Source: Alteromonas indica (lineage in GTDB: Bacteria > Pseudomonadota > Gammaproteobacteria > Enterobacterales > Alteromonadaceae). Taken from it: a DNA stretch of 64,000 nt. This document shows positions 50,176-59,917 of this stretch, one piece after another. A program made the position numbers and the translations under genes. Within the stretch, counting starts at the first letter, position 1; each line of letters begins with the position of its first letter. Below the pieces are notes generated by a model, which saw only the letters and a list, made by a program, of their open reading frames with translations, had not been told where the DNA came from and searched no databases. Location of the stretch: NCBI GenBank assembly GCA_003056425.1, contig PYVY01000001.1:310001-374000 (forward strand), in the 5' to 3' direction.

Positions 50176-50308
50176 TGCTTCTTCAGGGGAGTAGCCGGCG
50201 GTATCGATGCTTCTATGCATGGGTACCGAAAGCTCATCAACATAGTTGCGCAAAAAAAGCGCGTGGTGAGTTTCTGACGTAAGTTCAGCGGCAAGACCTG
50301 AGGTATGC
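50176..50308 (+). promoter_or_regulatory. yybP-ykoY manganese riboswitch
   Basis: The leader has the conserved yybP-ykoY elements: CTTCAGGGGAGTAGCC at the 5' side, CATCAACATA in the middle, and CGGCAAGACCTGAGG at the 3' side. P1 forms between CTTCAGG (50181-50187) and CCTGAGG (50297-50303). It precedes a TMEM165/GDT1-type Mn exporter, the usual target. A GACGGGAG/CTCCCGTC hairpin (50321-50363) lies between the aptamer and the ATG and is the probable expression platform; it has no T tract, which suggests control at translation. Confidence 0.85.
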
Positions 50309-50375
50309 CAGCACTCCTAAGACGGGAGGGTGACTGGCTACCTTTGGTTTAACTCTCCCGTCAAGAATCCTTATC

Positions 50376-50933
50376 ATGGAAGCGTTGTTTACCTCTACTG
50401 TCACCGTCGCTTTAGCCGAAATAGGCGACAAAACCCAGCTGCTAACGTTGCTGCTTGCCAGCCGTTTTCTCTCCCGTAAGGCTCTTATTAGCGGTATCGC
50501 TGCTGCAACGGTGCTCAACCATGGCATATCAGCCTGGTTAGGTAGTTATTTAGGTGCCTTAATTCCTACCTCTATTGCCAACTATGTTGTTGGTATTAGT
50601 TTTGTTGTGGTGGGTTTATGGCTACTGGTACCGGATAAGGATGAAGCAGCCACCGGTCGGTTCGACCACTTCGGTGCGTTTTGCGCAACATTTATCTTAT
50701 TTTCGCTGGCCGAGATAGGCGATAAAACACAAGTGGCTACCGTGTTGTTGGGAGCCGAGTACCATTCGGTATTGTGGGTCACAGTGGGAACCACCGTGGG
50801 CATGCTATTGGCTAATGTACCGGTGATCTATCTGGGCGAAAAACTCTTGTGTCGGCTACCTGTGAAATGGGTACAACTGATAGCAGCGGGGCTGTTTGTG
50901 GCGATGGGTATAGCCACTATGTGGTGGGGCTAG
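50376..50933 (+). CDS. TMEM165/GDT1-family manganese exporter
   Basis: The 185-residue membrane protein has six hydrophobic segments and two copies of the E-x-G-D-K-T family motif: AEIGDKTQLLTLLLA (residues about 15-29) and AEIGDKTQVATVLLG (about 111-125). Bacterial members (MneA/YebN-unrelated GDT1 type) export Mn2+. The yybP-ykoY riboswitch in front supports induction by manganese. No clear Shine-Dalgarno precedes ATG 50376; the nearest purine-rich stretch is inside the leader hairpin. Confidence 0.9.
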   Translation: MEALFTSTVTVALAEIGDKTQLLTLLLASRFLSRKALISGIAAATVLNHGISAWLGSYLGALIPTSIANYVVGISFVVVGLWLLVPDKDEAATGRFDHFGAFCATFILFSLAEIGDKTQVATVLLGAEYHSVLWVTVGTTVGMLLANVPVIYLGEKLLCRLPVKWVQLIAAGLFVAMGIATMWWG

Positions 50934-50988
50934 GCCCCAACCTTATGAGCCAACGTCCGAGTGTGCACCTGGGCGCAGGGTAGCTCAT

Positions 50989-52302
50989 TTACAGCGCATC
51001 TTTTACCGGCTGCGAAAACCGGGGCCAGCCAAAGGCAATGGATAATAGCCCGCACCCTAGTATCAGCATGGGATACCAACAATAGGGTGTAATGGCCAGC
51101 GGCGAAATACCGGCAATGGCAGCGGCGCTAAGCAACTGAGCGCCGTAAGGCACCATTCCCTGAAAACTGCATGAAAAGATATCTAACAAACTGGCCAGCC
51201 GGCGAGGATCAGCGCGGTATTGCTGCCCCAGTTCTTTGGCGATAGGACCGGCGGTAACAATAGCTATCGTATTGTTGGCTGTAGTCAGATCTAAAAAGCT
51301 GACTAACGATGCAATGCTAAGCTCGGCGCCCCGTTGAGACTTCACCCGCTTTGTAAGGGCGCGCATCAGCCAGGCTATGCCGCCATAGGCCGTCATCAGC
51401 CCCACAATACCACCAATGGTCACTGCAATCAGCGCTAAATCCTGCATCCAACTCATGCCCTTTTGGATACTTTGCAACATTTGCAGCGGGGTAAAAGCGC
51501 CGTTAAATAGACCGGTCAGCGCCGCACTAATGATACCCATGGCCAATACCACAATGACATTCATACCTGCCAGAGCGCAGCCAATAATAATCAAAAAGGG
51601 CAGCACATTAAGCAGCTCAACCTCACGCTGTGCGATGTGTTCGGCGGCGCCGGCATCAACATTAAGTAAAAGCAAAACGGTGATAATCGCCGCGGGCAGT
51701 ACGACCAATAAGTTAGCTTTAAACTTGTCGGTTAACTTAACCCCCTGGCTACGGGTGGCAGCGATAGTTGTATCTGATACAAACGACAAATTATCGCCAA
51801 ACATCGCGCCACTAACCACAATTCCCAGCACCATAGGAACAGACAACCCTAAGCTTTCTGCCACCCCTATCCCAATAGGCGAAAGCGCAGTAATAGTGCC
51901 CATTGACGTACCCATCGAAAACGAAATGAAGCAGCAAATAACAAATAAACTGGGGAGTATCCATGCCTGAGGCACCAGGTTTAACGCTAAATTCACCGTG
52001 GCGTCTCTAGCCCCTATATCGATAGTAAGGGCGTAAAATGCTCCCGCCATTAAAAATATCATTACCAATAAAATAATATTTTTATTACCGCCACCTTCGC
52101 AGAATATCTGGACCTTTTGGCCCACCGTCAGGCGTTGGTGTGGTGGGTTCAATAACAGGCCAAACCCAGCCGCTATCATAAACCCGGTGAGCACCGGCAT
52201 GGCCGTAATATCGTTAGTAAGAATACCGGTTGTTAAAACCAGTAAGACAAACATCAATATGGGGGTTAGCCCCCATGGATTGGGGGTAACAGGCTTATCC
52301 AT
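50989..52302 (-). CDS. Na+/H+ antiporter, NhaC family
   Basis: The 437-residue protein has about 11-12 hydrophobic segments. The NhaC/IT-superfamily features include SFSMGTSMGTITALSPIGIG (about residues 127-146), GAMFGDNLSFVSDTTIAATRSQGV (about 165-188) and FLDLTTANNTIAIVTAGPIA in the second half. GDNLSxxSDTT is the typical NhaC motif. It may exchange Na+ for H+ or carry an amino acid or organic acid with sodium; the ion is not determined. It stands alone, converging on the Mn exporter. Confidence 0.87.
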   Translation of the reverse strand: MDKPVTPNPWGLTPILMFVLLVLTTGILTNDITAMPVLTGFMIAAGFGLLLNPPHQRLTVGQKVQIFCEGGGNKNIILLVMIFLMAGAFYALTIDIGARDATVNLALNLVPQAWILPSLFVICCFISFSMGTSMGTITALSPIGIGVAESLGLSVPMVLGIVVSGAMFGDNLSFVSDTTIAATRSQGVKLTDKFKANLLVVLPAAIITVLLLLNVDAGAAEHIAQREVELLNVLPFLIIIGCALAGMNVIVVLAMGIISAALTGLFNGAFTPLQMLQSIQKGMSWMQDLALIAVTIGGIVGLMTAYGGIAWLMRALTKRVKSQRGAELSIASLVSFLDLTTANNTIAIVTAGPIAKELGQQYRADPRRLASLLDIFSCSFQGMVPYGAQLLSAAAIAGISPLAITPYCWYPMLILGCGLLSIAFGWPRFSQPVKDAL

Positions 52303-52463
52303 GGTTAGCTACTGCCTTTTGTTCGGGATAATGTACAAGCCGCCGAAGATTAGCTTAATCGAACCCGGTTGCAAGCAAAATCTTAGCTCGATTTACTCTG
52401 AATTATACCGACCAGTGTGGGGTAAACTGCCCCCAGTAGGTGAGGCTTATTGTTTTTGCCCAA

Positions 52464-52494
52464 TAAAAAAGGCTGTTACCACAGGTAACAGCCT
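52464..52494 (-). terminator. Terminator after yghU
   Basis: GGCTGTTACC and GGTAACAGCC form a 10-bp perfect stem with an ACA loop. On the minus strand six T follow it, placing it about 55 bases after the yghU stop. Confidence 0.9.
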
Positions 52495-52550
52495 GGATGT
52501 ACCTCGCTGCCCAGTATAAACAGGCCGCGCTAAGGGCTTAACAGAGAGTT

Positions 52551-53402
52551 TTATTGTAACGCGGCGTCAATATCTGCGGCGCTATGGCGCTCAGCCAGTG
52601 TTGCACCATCGCCCCAGAAGCGGTTTACCACCACACCACGTTTCACTGCTTCACGCTCACCGATAGCCTTGGCCCAGCGCACTACATGCGTATATTCGTG
52701 CACCTGCAAGAACTCAGCCGCGTCATATAGGTTGCCTAATACCAGGTTGCCATACCAGGGCCAAATTGCCATATCAGCAATAGAGTATTCGTCACCAGCC
52801 ATATAAGTATTATCGGCCAGGTGCTTATCCAATACATCCAGCTGACGTTTGATTTCCATGGTAAAGCGATCGATAGGATATTGCATACTATACGGCGCAT
52901 ACGCATAAAAATGGCCAAATCCGCCTCCCAGATAAGGCGCAGACCCTACCTGCCAGAACAACCAGTTACGGCATTGCGCCCGTGCCGTTGGCTCGGTGGG
53001 GATAAAGACATCAAATTTTTCCGCCAGGTACTGCATAATAGCGCCTGATTCAAATAACCTTAGCGCCGGGCTCACACTATTGTCAGTCATGGCAGGGATT
53101 TTAGAGTTAGGATTAACGGCCACAAAGCCAGAAGAGAACTGATCGCCATCACCGATAGCAATCGGCCAGGCGTCATATTCGGCCTCTTTAATTCCCGCCG
53201 CTAACAGCTCTTCAAGCATGATAGTGACTTTTTGGCCATTCGGGGTTGCCATAGAATAAAGCTGTAAGCCATGCTGGCCCACCGGAAGGTTTTTATCGTG
53301 GGTTGCTCCCGACACCGGTCGGTTAGTTTTAGAAAACTTGCTGCCGTCTTCTTTTTCCCATTTCCACACTTTCGGTACGGTATAGTCGTCTTGATTGCTC
53401 AT
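52551..53402 (-). CDS. yghU: Glutathione S-transferase-like disulfide oxidoreductase YghU
   Basis: The 283-residue protein matches the YghU/YfcG (nu-class) GST group: VWKWEKEDGSKFSKTNRPVSG near the N terminus, LYSMATPNGQKVTIMLEELL (residues about 47-66), NPNSKIPAMTD with the cis-Pro, and the C-terminal helical domain (SIADMAIWPWYGN). These enzymes bind two glutathiones and reduce disulfides or organic peroxides. ATG 53402 has CGGAG 6 bases upstream and gives the YghU N terminus; the frame is open to 53438. A terminator-like hairpin 72 bases upstream suggests a separate leader or small RNA. Confidence 0.93.
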   Translation of the reverse strand: MSNQDDYTVPKVWKWEKEDGSKFSKTNRPVSGATHDKNLPVGQHGLQLYSMATPNGQKVTIMLEELLAAGIKEAEYDAWPIAIGDGDQFSSGFVAVNPNSKIPAMTDNSVSPALRLFESGAIMQYLAEKFDVFIPTEPTARAQCRNWLFWQVGSAPYLGGGFGHFYAYAPYSMQYPIDRFTMEIKRQLDVLDKHLADNTYMAGDEYSIADMAIWPWYGNLVLGNLYDAAEFLQVHEYTHVVRWAKAIGEREAVKRGVVVNRFWGDGATLAERHSAADIDAALQ

Positions 53403-53473
53403 GCAAACTCCGGTTGGCTGTAGAATAACAGCGATCATTACGTTGCACAGGCATTTTGGGTTGGTTTAAAACA

Positions 53474-53650
53474 ATAAAAAAGCACCTCAAAGAGGTGCTT
53501 TTGGGAAGAAAAGGCGAGCCTTCCATTGCTCGCAAAGCGATGTTATCGGTAACGCTCATCGTATGGCTGAAGATAGCCTGTCAGCGTTACCAACGAAATT
53601 TGAATGCACTGGGTTAAAGGAAAAATGACGATACCCGAAGATGCTGTACA
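53474..53650 (-). ncRNA. Candidate structured RNA or leader upstream of yghU
   Basis: On the minus strand three hairpins stand in a row without a plausible reading frame: GGTAACGC/GCGTTACC (53591-53548) enclosing a GGCT/AGCC stem, GCGAGC/GCTCGC with an AATGGAAG loop (53533-53514), and a terminator AGCACCTC/GAGGTGCT with five T (53499-53476). The yghU ATG lies 72 bases after the last stem. It may be a small RNA ending at its own terminator or a leader that controls yghU. Upstream (about 53680) TTGGCAT-N5-TTGAT loosely resembles a sigma-54 site. The 5' end is not determined. Confidence 0.45.
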
Positions 53651-54065
53651 CCAAGTGTTATCAAACTTTATGCCAATAATGTTTTAGTTAAATAAAACAA
53701 AGCTTTAAGATAAAAATTGATAATTGTACCGCGCGCTACCGTGAAGAATTGTTGCAGTCCTGCAACACATGCATGTAAGAAAGTAATATATTTATATTTA
53801 TAAATGTGGGACTAGAGCATTTATTGCGCGCCCCTGCATATTTTAACAACATAAGTTATTGATATAAGGCTATATAGCGTAATTAAGCACATTTAAAGAA
53901 ACATTTAATTAACAATGTATTTTTTAATATAAGCTGTAAAATCATATAGATAACGAAATATTCTTATTTACCGGGGATAAAAAGTCTAACTTTCGAGCAA
54001 TTGTTGATGATTTACTATTTTTGTAGCAATTTACAGACGCTTTCTATTTCCCTGCATGAAATTGG
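53651..54065. other. AT-rich intergenic region
   Basis: About 410 strongly AT-rich bases with no reading frame of note, no hairpin terminator and no repeat recognised. It separates the candidate RNA from a small inverted-repeat element. Confidence 0.4.
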
Positions 54066-54218
54066 GGTCAATGTAATTCCAGGCTAGGTAGGAAGGTTTA
54101 AGCGCGGGCATTTCAGCACGCGCATTTATGCACCACGCGAATTTATGCACATGATGCCGCAGGTGGGTAAAGTTGTACGCTAAAACCACGGTAGGGAGCC
54201 GCGAGCCTGGAATTGACC
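54066..54218. repeat. Short inverted-repeat element, probably a dispersed repeat
   Basis: The ends read GGTCAAT...ATTCCAGGCT (54066-54085) and AGCCTGGAATTGACC (54204-54218), inverted with respect to each other. The inside contains small palindromic stretches (GCGCGGGCATTTCAGCACGCGC). A 64-codon minus frame across it reads like the translated repeats seen in many gammaproteobacterial intergenic regions and is probably not a gene. This suggests a nonautonomous repeat, but only one copy is visible here. Confidence 0.45.
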
Positions 54219-54268
54219 TTATCATTCCCGGCTTTCTTCCCAGTCCCTGGCTAACGCAGGGTCTGGGA

Positions 54269-54295
54269 CAAAAAAACGGGCCTGTAGGCCCGCGT
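54269..54295 (-). terminator. Terminator after maeA
   Basis: CGGGCC and GGCCCG pair around a TGTA loop; on the minus strand seven T follow the stem. It lies about 12 bases after the maeA stop. Confidence 0.85.
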
Positions 54296-54304
54296 GCATG
54301 ATGA

Positions 54305-55996
54305 CTATATACTGACCCGTTTGTAAGGCCGGTATTCCGGTCGCCAGAAATGCCGGTTAATGCTTTCCTGCAATGCCTCTTCGGTCATTTCCAGGGCTAA
54401 ATCCTGTTCCATTGCCACTCGTGCCACAGCATAAGCAATTTGGCGGCTGAGATCGGCAATTTGCGTTAACGGCGGCAGTAGTTCGCCCGTTCCGGTATTT
54501 GCCAGAGGAGAAGCCGAGGCCAGCGCATTACTGGCAGCCATAAGCATTTCGTCACTGATTAGGCGTGCCTTCCCGGCAATTACGCCTAAGCCGATGCCAG
54601 GGAATATATAGCTGTTATTACATTGCGCAATGGGATAGGTCTTCCCTTTATATTCTACTGGTCTGAACGGGCTGCCAGTGGCAATAACGACATCGCCATC
54701 AGTCCACTCAATGACCTGTTCTGGTCGAGCTTCTACTTGCCGCGACGGGTTACTTAACGGAAAAATAATCGGCAGTTCGCAGTTTGCTTTCATCGCCCGA
54801 ATAACCTGCTCGGTAAACAAACCGGGCTGCCCAGATACCCCAATCAATATATCCGGCTGCGCGCAGTTAACCACATCAAGTAACGATGCGTACTCCCCGC
54901 TGAAGGTCCAGTGCGCCACGTCCTCTATCCGGGCAGCTAAACGCTGCTGGAAGTCGCGCAGGTTCGCCATGCCATCCGTCACCAAACCAAACCGATCGAC
55001 CATAAATACCTGACGGCGTGCCTGGGCATCGCTCAAGCCTTCTTTACACATCTGCTGAATAAGCATCTCGGCAATGCCACAGCCTGCAGAACCCGCCCCT
55101 ACAAATACAACTTTCATCGCCGACAAATGCTGATTTTTCATGCGGCAGGCAGCTAAAATGGTGCCTAGCGTAACAGCTGCGGTGCCCTGGATATCGTCAT
55201 TAAAACAACAAATTTTATCGCGGTAACGGCCGAGAATCGGCATCGCATTAGGTTGTGCAAAATCTTCAAACTGAATCATCACTTCGGGCCAGCGACGTTT
55301 CACGGCCTTGATGAACATATCAATGAATTCATCATAATCCTGCTGGCCAATACGGGGATGGCGGGCCCCCATATACATAGGATCATTCAACAGCTTTTCA
55401 TTGTTAGTACCAACATCCAGCATAACCGGCAGCGTATATGCCGGGCTAATACCGCCGCACGCGGTATATAGCGAAAGTTTACCAATAGGAATTCCCATGC
55501 CGCCAATACCCTGGTCGCCCAGGCCGAGTATCCGCTCACCGTCGGTTACCACAATCACTTTAACTTTACGCTTAGTAGCGTTGCGTACTATGTCGTCGAG
55601 TTGATGCCGCTCTTCCCAGGATACAAACAGACCGCGCGAGCTACGATAAATATCCGAAAACTGTTCACAGGCATCTCCCACAGTAGGAGTATAGATAATT
55701 GGCATCATTTCTTCGATATGCCGTTGTACCAAACGATAAAACAGGGTTTCGTTATTATCCTGAATCGCTCGCAAATAAATGTGTTTATTGAGCGGATCGT
55801 CAAAGGAACTGTATTGCATATACGCTCGTTCCACTTGCTCTTCAATGGTTTCAAAGCGCGGCGGTAACAAGCCGGTCAAGTTAAATGAGGCGCGCTCTCT
55901 GGCAGTGAAAGAGCTCCCTTTGTTAAGCAGTGGCGTTTCCAGCAGGGAAGGACCGGAATGAGGAATATATAGGTATCGGTTTTCGTCTTGAGACAT
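54305..55996 (-). CDS. maeA: NAD-dependent malic enzyme
   Basis: The 563-residue enzyme oxidatively decarboxylates malate to pyruvate. Visible: [16 protein letters not shown] (residues about 100-115), [29 protein letters not shown] (about 152-180), the metal-site region [23 protein letters not shown] (about 261-274) and the nucleotide loop [15 protein letters not shown]. Length and wording match E. coli MaeA/SfcA (565) and not the two-domain NADP enzyme MaeB. It is monocistronic, 72 bases after mrcA, with its own terminator. Confidence 0.96.
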   Translation of the reverse strand: MSQDENRYLYIPHSGPSLLETPLLNKGSSFTARERASFNLTGLLPPRFETIEEQVERAYMQYSSFDDPLNKHIYLRAIQDNNETLFYRLVQRHIEEMMPIIYTPTVGDACEQFSDIYRSSRGLFVSWEERHQLDDIVRNATKRKVKVIVVTDGERILGLGDQGIGGMGIPIGKLSLYTACGGISPAYTLPVMLDVGTNNEKLLNDPMYMGARHPRIGQQDYDEFIDMFIKAVKRRWPEVMIQFEDFAQPNAMPILGRYRDKICCFNDDIQGTAAVTLGTILAACRMKNQHLSAMKVVFVGAGSAGCGIAEMLIQQMCKEGLSDAQARRQVFMVDRFGLVTDGMANLRDFQQRLAARIEDVAHWTFSGEYASLLDVVNCAQPDILIGVSGQPGLFTEQVIRAMKANCELPIIFPLSNPSRQVEARPEQVIEWTDGDVVIATGSPFRPVEYKGKTYPIAQCNNSYIFPGIGLGVIAGKARLISDEMLMAASNALASASPLANTGTGELLPPLTQIADLSRQIAYAVARVAMEQDLALEMTEEALQESINRHFWRPEYRPYKRVSI

Positions 55997-56067
55997 TCTT
56001 ATTTTTTCCGAATATTATTTATGTGCGGGCAACATCATGCCCGCAGCCTGCTCGGGTACGCAGCAAG

Positions 56068-58710
56068 TTAAAAAATTTCCTCTGGCTCAGGCGTACGCTT
56101 GGTGTCCTCCTGAGCGGGATCGTTTATCTGATCGTCTAAAACATAGACGGTGGGCTCTGTGCCCTTTACGAAATACTCGAATAGTGTCGTATGGTCTGTA
56201 CGCCGGGTCAACTTTCCACTGGTACGATCAATGCGCACCCGGACCATATCCGGCGGAGTAGGTACCCGGGCTTCCGGCACGCCTTCCAGAGCCTGCTGCA
56301 TAAACCGTATCCATGCCGGCTGGGCAGCATGAGAGCCGCTTTCGCTACCGATCATCGCATTGCCCATCCAGTTAAACCGCTCGGGGTTGCGATTAATCAG
56401 ATTCTGGTTTCGGGTCGCCCGGCCAAGGTTGCGGTTCATATCATCAAAACCGACCCACGCTGTGACCACTAAATCTTTTTGAAAGCCTGAGAACCAGGCA
56501 TCCCTTGAGTCGTTAGTCGTCCCGGTTTTACCTGCCAAATCATTGCGCTGTAGAATATTTTTGGCTCGCCAGCCGGTGCCCATCCAATAGGTCTTTTTAC
56601 TCCAGTTACCATTTGCCTGAACCCCGGTATGCATCATATCGGCAACCAGGAAGGCATTCTGGGGGGTGATAACCTGAGGCGCTGAGCGTTTGAAAGCGGG
56701 CGGATTATTAGTGCTTTGAGCGCGGGTATTAACATTAACCCCCAATACTTTGGCTAAGCGCGCTTCTTTGTCGGACTGCTTAGCCGTGTCGAGCACCGGT
56801 GCTTCGGCATCATCACAAGGATCGCAGGCCCATACTGGCTCTGCCTGCCACAGGGTTTCGCCTTGTTCGTTCAATACCCGGTCTATAAAGTACGGTTTAA
56901 TTAAAAAGCCGCCATTGGCGATAGTCGCCATTCCACGTACTACCTCAAGTGGTGTATGCGAACCAGAGCCCAGTGCCAATGTTTCATCCCGTGGTATATC
57001 TTCGCGTTCGAAGCCGAAACGTTCCAGATAAGTGGCCGCTTTATTTAATCCCACGCCACGCAACAATCTGACCGATACCACGTTTTTCGATTTACCTAAG
57101 GCTACGCGCATACGAATAGGGCCATCATATTCAGCCGGTGAATTTTTCGGCCGCCAAGCCACCCCGGTGGCTTTATTCCACTGGTTAATTGGCGCGTCAT
57201 TGATAATTGACGCTACCGTATATCCGCTATCTAACGCTGCGGAATAAATAAACGGCTTAATATTCGAGCCCACCTGGCGTTTGGCTTGAGTGGCACGGTT
57301 AAATTGGCTTTGATAAAAACTATAGCCTCCTACCACTGCCTGTACTGCGCCATTGTGAGGGTTAATCGCAATCAATGCGCCACTGGCCTGGGGCATTTGG
57401 GCAAGCCGCCATTGGTCGTCTTGCTGGCGAATGTAAATTACTGCCCCAGGCGCTAAAATATCACTGGCCAGTTTGGGATCATTGCCTTGCCGGGAGTCGG
57501 TTATGTAAGGACGGGCCCAGTCCAGGTTGGCCCAATCAAGAGTGTGAGTATTTCCATCTACATCCATCACTTTGGCCTGTTGTTCACCTACCTGGGTGAC
57601 TACCGCCGGCACCAACGGTGCTATGCGGGCAACGTTTGCCAGGGCCTCGAGTAGTTCAGGTTTAGTCCAGTCGGCACGTTCTGGGCGAGGTTCAATAACA
57701 AAGCCAGAGGTATTTTTAAAGTCTTCCGGCGCCGCCCACAAATAGCCCATCGGGCCACGGAATCCATGGCGTTCATCATAGTCGTGTAAATTCGCTACCA
57801 CCGCCTGCCGCGCCGCTAGCTGCAAATCCGCCGGCGCGCTGGCATACACCTGATAACCGCCAGTTTCTGCTTCTTCCTTGCCATACATCTCGACCATTTC
57901 AGAATAAATAAGGTCAGCCAGGTAGGGAGCATGCGTTTCTATCTCTGCGCCGTGTTTGCGGGCGGTTACCGGTTCGGCCGCTGCCGCGCGAAATTGCGCT
58001 TCGCTGATTAACTGCTCATCGAGCATTCGCAATAAGACTACTCGGCGCCGCTCGATGGAACGCTGGGGCCCGCTAATAGGATTGAGTACCGACGGCGCCT
58101 TGGGTAGGCCTGCCAGTGTGGCCATTTGCGCCAGGTTCAGCTCTGCCAAGGTTTTACCGTAATAAACTTGTGCGGCGGCGCCGAAGCCAAATGCGCGATG
58201 CCCTAATTCCACACGATTCAGATACAGCTCAAGAATTTCACGCTTGCTGAGCACCTGTTCCATATGAAAGGCGATAAAAATTTCTTTGACCTTGCGGATG
58301 TAGGTTTTTTCGCGGGTTAAAAAGAAGCCCCTGGCTAACTGCATAGTCAAGGTGCTGGCACCTTGCTGTTTTTCACCGGTCAGAATCAAATTCACTACCG
58401 CCCGGGTCATGCCGATAGGGTCTATACCATAGTGATCATAGAAGCGGCTATCTTCAGTGGCGAGCACCGCATCGATCATTTGTTGCGGAACATCCTCAAG
58501 TTTTACCGGAATCCGCCGTTTAACTCCATACTGGGAGATCAAACTACCATCCTGCGTATAAATACGCATAGGCGTTTGCAGTCTTACGTCCTTCAAGACA
58601 GTAACACTAGGCAAATCAGGTTTGATATAAAAATAAATACCAACCAGCGCGGCAGAACCGACCAGGGCACCAATAATGACAAGTATAAAAAAGGTTTTTA
58701 ATAACTTCAC
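56068..58710 (-). CDS. mrcA: Penicillin-binding protein 1A
   Basis: The 880-residue bifunctional peptidoglycan synthase has an N-terminal membrane anchor (about residues 7-30), a GT51 glycosyltransferase domain with ATEDSRFYDHYGID (catalytic Glu near 91) and GASTLTMQLARGFFL, an intervening OB-like region, and a transpeptidase domain with SxxK in GSNIKPF (about 484-490), SKN in LGKSKNVVSVRLL and KTG in AGKTGTTND (about 720-728). A region with CDPCDD near 650 is an added loop. It is divergent from pilM, the arrangement known from Pseudomonas, Vibrio and Alteromonadales. Confidence 0.97.
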   Translation of the reverse strand: MKLLKTFFILVIIGALVGSAALVGIYFYIKPDLPSVTVLKDVRLQTPMRIYTQDGSLISQYGVKRRIPVKLEDVPQQMIDAVLATEDSRFYDHYGIDPIGMTRAVVNLILTGEKQQGASTLTMQLARGFFLTREKTYIRKVKEIFIAFHMEQVLSKREILELYLNRVELGHRAFGFGAAAQVYYGKTLAELNLAQMATLAGLPKAPSVLNPISGPQRSIERRRVVLLRMLDEQLISEAQFRAAAAEPVTARKHGAEIETHAPYLADLIYSEMVEMYGKEEAETGGYQVYASAPADLQLAARQAVVANLHDYDERHGFRGPMGYLWAAPEDFKNTSGFVIEPRPERADWTKPELLEALANVARIAPLVPAVVTQVGEQQAKVMDVDGNTHTLDWANLDWARPYITDSRQGNDPKLASDILAPGAVIYIRQQDDQWRLAQMPQASGALIAINPHNGAVQAVVGGYSFYQSQFNRATQAKRQVGSNIKPFIYSAALDSGYTVASIINDAPINQWNKATGVAWRPKNSPAEYDGPIRMRVALGKSKNVVSVRLLRGVGLNKAATYLERFGFEREDIPRDETLALGSGSHTPLEVVRGMATIANGGFLIKPYFIDRVLNEQGETLWQAEPVWACDPCDDAEAPVLDTAKQSDKEARLAKVLGVNVNTRAQSTNNPPAFKRSAPQVITPQNAFLVADMMHTGVQANGNWSKKTYWMGTGWRAKNILQRNDLAGKTGTTNDSRDAWFSGFQKDLVVTAWVGFDDMNRNLGRATRNQNLINRNPERFNWMGNAMIGSESGSHAAQPAWIRFMQQALEGVPEARVPTPPDMVRVRIDRTSGKLTRRTDHTTLFEYFVKGTEPTVYVLDDQINDPAQEDTKRTPEPEEIF

Positions 58711-58852
58711 GAAGACTTTAATACCGAGGCAAGTTCGCCTATTTGATTTATATTCTATACATACGTGCTTTTATTAGAACCCTAGAGTTCAAAAAAAGTG
58801 CGTATCATACTAATTTAGAGCTAAAAAAATTTTTTATCACTGGTTGGATCCA

Positions 58853-59917
58853 ATGAAATCGTTGTTAAAGAAAAAGCTGCCGCTTATTGTGGGCCTTGAT
58901 ATAGGCACCCGTCAAATCAAAGCGGTACTTATAGAAAAAACAGGCGATACTTACACGTTGCAGGGATTTGCATGCGAGTCGATTAACAAGGTCGCTTTCA
59001 ATGAACGGGAAATTCGTGACTACGAAGCCGTTAGCCTTGCATTGAAGAAAGTACAGAATACCTTGAAAGCGAAAACCAAGCTGGCCGCTATTGCGGTGTC
59101 CGGTACGTCGGTGATTAGCAAAGTGGTTCATATGGAACCGGATCAAACCGATTTTGAACTGGAAGGCCAGATTGAAATTGAAGCCGACAGCTTAATCCCC
59201 TATCCACTCGAAGAAGTCTATCTGGACTTTGAAGAATTAGGCGCTAGCAAAACTCACTCTGGCAAAGTCGATGTGCTGCTCTCTGCTGCCCATAAAGATT
59301 TGGTCGATAGCCGAATTACGCTGGTACGTGAAGTGCCGCTGGAACCAAAGGTCGTAGATATTGAAGGCAATGCACTAGGCAATGCCCTAGCGTGTTTTTA
59401 TCCTTGCCCGCCCGATGAACGTGTTTGTTGTATCAATATCGGCGCATCTCTACTGCAAGTGTGCGTGTGGGAAAATCAACAGATTGTCTATTCCAAAGAG
59501 CATAACTTCGGCATGGGTATGCTGGTCCAGGATATCTCGGTTATCCAGATGATTGAACGCGATGAAGCGGAGCGCCAGTTATTAAGTGGAACCTTACCCG
59601 CCGGCTGGCAACACGAAACCCTGCCGGTATTTACCGCTAACCTGGTTCAGCAAATTAACCGCGCCCTGCAAATGTATGTCAGTACCACCCACGCGCAGCG
59701 CCCGACGAAGCTATTACTGGCCGGCGGGGGCGCCACATTACCGCCGCTAACTGAAGCGTTACAGCTAGACCTGGGCATTGATATTGAAATATTTAATCCG
59801 TTTGCCGAGATGGTGGTCAGTGACAAACTGGATACCCAACGTTTGGCCCAGGTATCCGCGCAGCTAGCCATTGCTGCCGGGCTTGCCAGCCGGAGTTTTG
59901 ATTCATGGCACATATAA
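58853..59917 (+). CDS. pilM: Type IV pilus assembly protein PilM
   Basis: The 354-residue cytoplasmic actin-like protein binds the PilN N terminus. It shows VGLDIGTRQIKAVLIEK (residues about 15-31), AIAVSGTSVISKVVHM, the second nucleotide motif CCINIGASLLQVCVW and LLLAGGGATLPPLTEAL (about 284-300). ATG 58853 is chosen over an in-frame TTG at 58844; both have only a weak GGA ribosome site. It opens the pilMNOPQ operon and overlaps pilN by 13 bases. Confidence 0.95.
   Translation: MKSLLKKKLPLIVGLDIGTRQIKAVLIEKTGDTYTLQGFACESINKVAFNEREIRDYEAVSLALKKVQNTLKAKTKLAAIAVSGTSVISKVVHMEPDQTDFELEGQIEIEADSLIPYPLEEVYLDFEELGASKTHSGKVDVLLSAAHKDLVDSRITLVREVPLEPKVVDIEGNALGNALACFYPCPPDERVCCINIGASLLQVCVWENQQIVYSKEHNFGMGMLVQDISVIQMIERDEAERQLLSGTLPAGWQHETLPVFTANLVQQINRALQMYVSTTHAQRPTKLLLAGGGATLPPLTEALQLDLGIDIEIFNPFAEMVVSDKLDTQRLAQVSAQLAIAAGLASRSFDSWHI

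Noticed and set aside
54031..54225. 64-codon minus frame
   Set aside because: It coincides with the inverted-repeat element and looks like a translated repeat rather than a gene.
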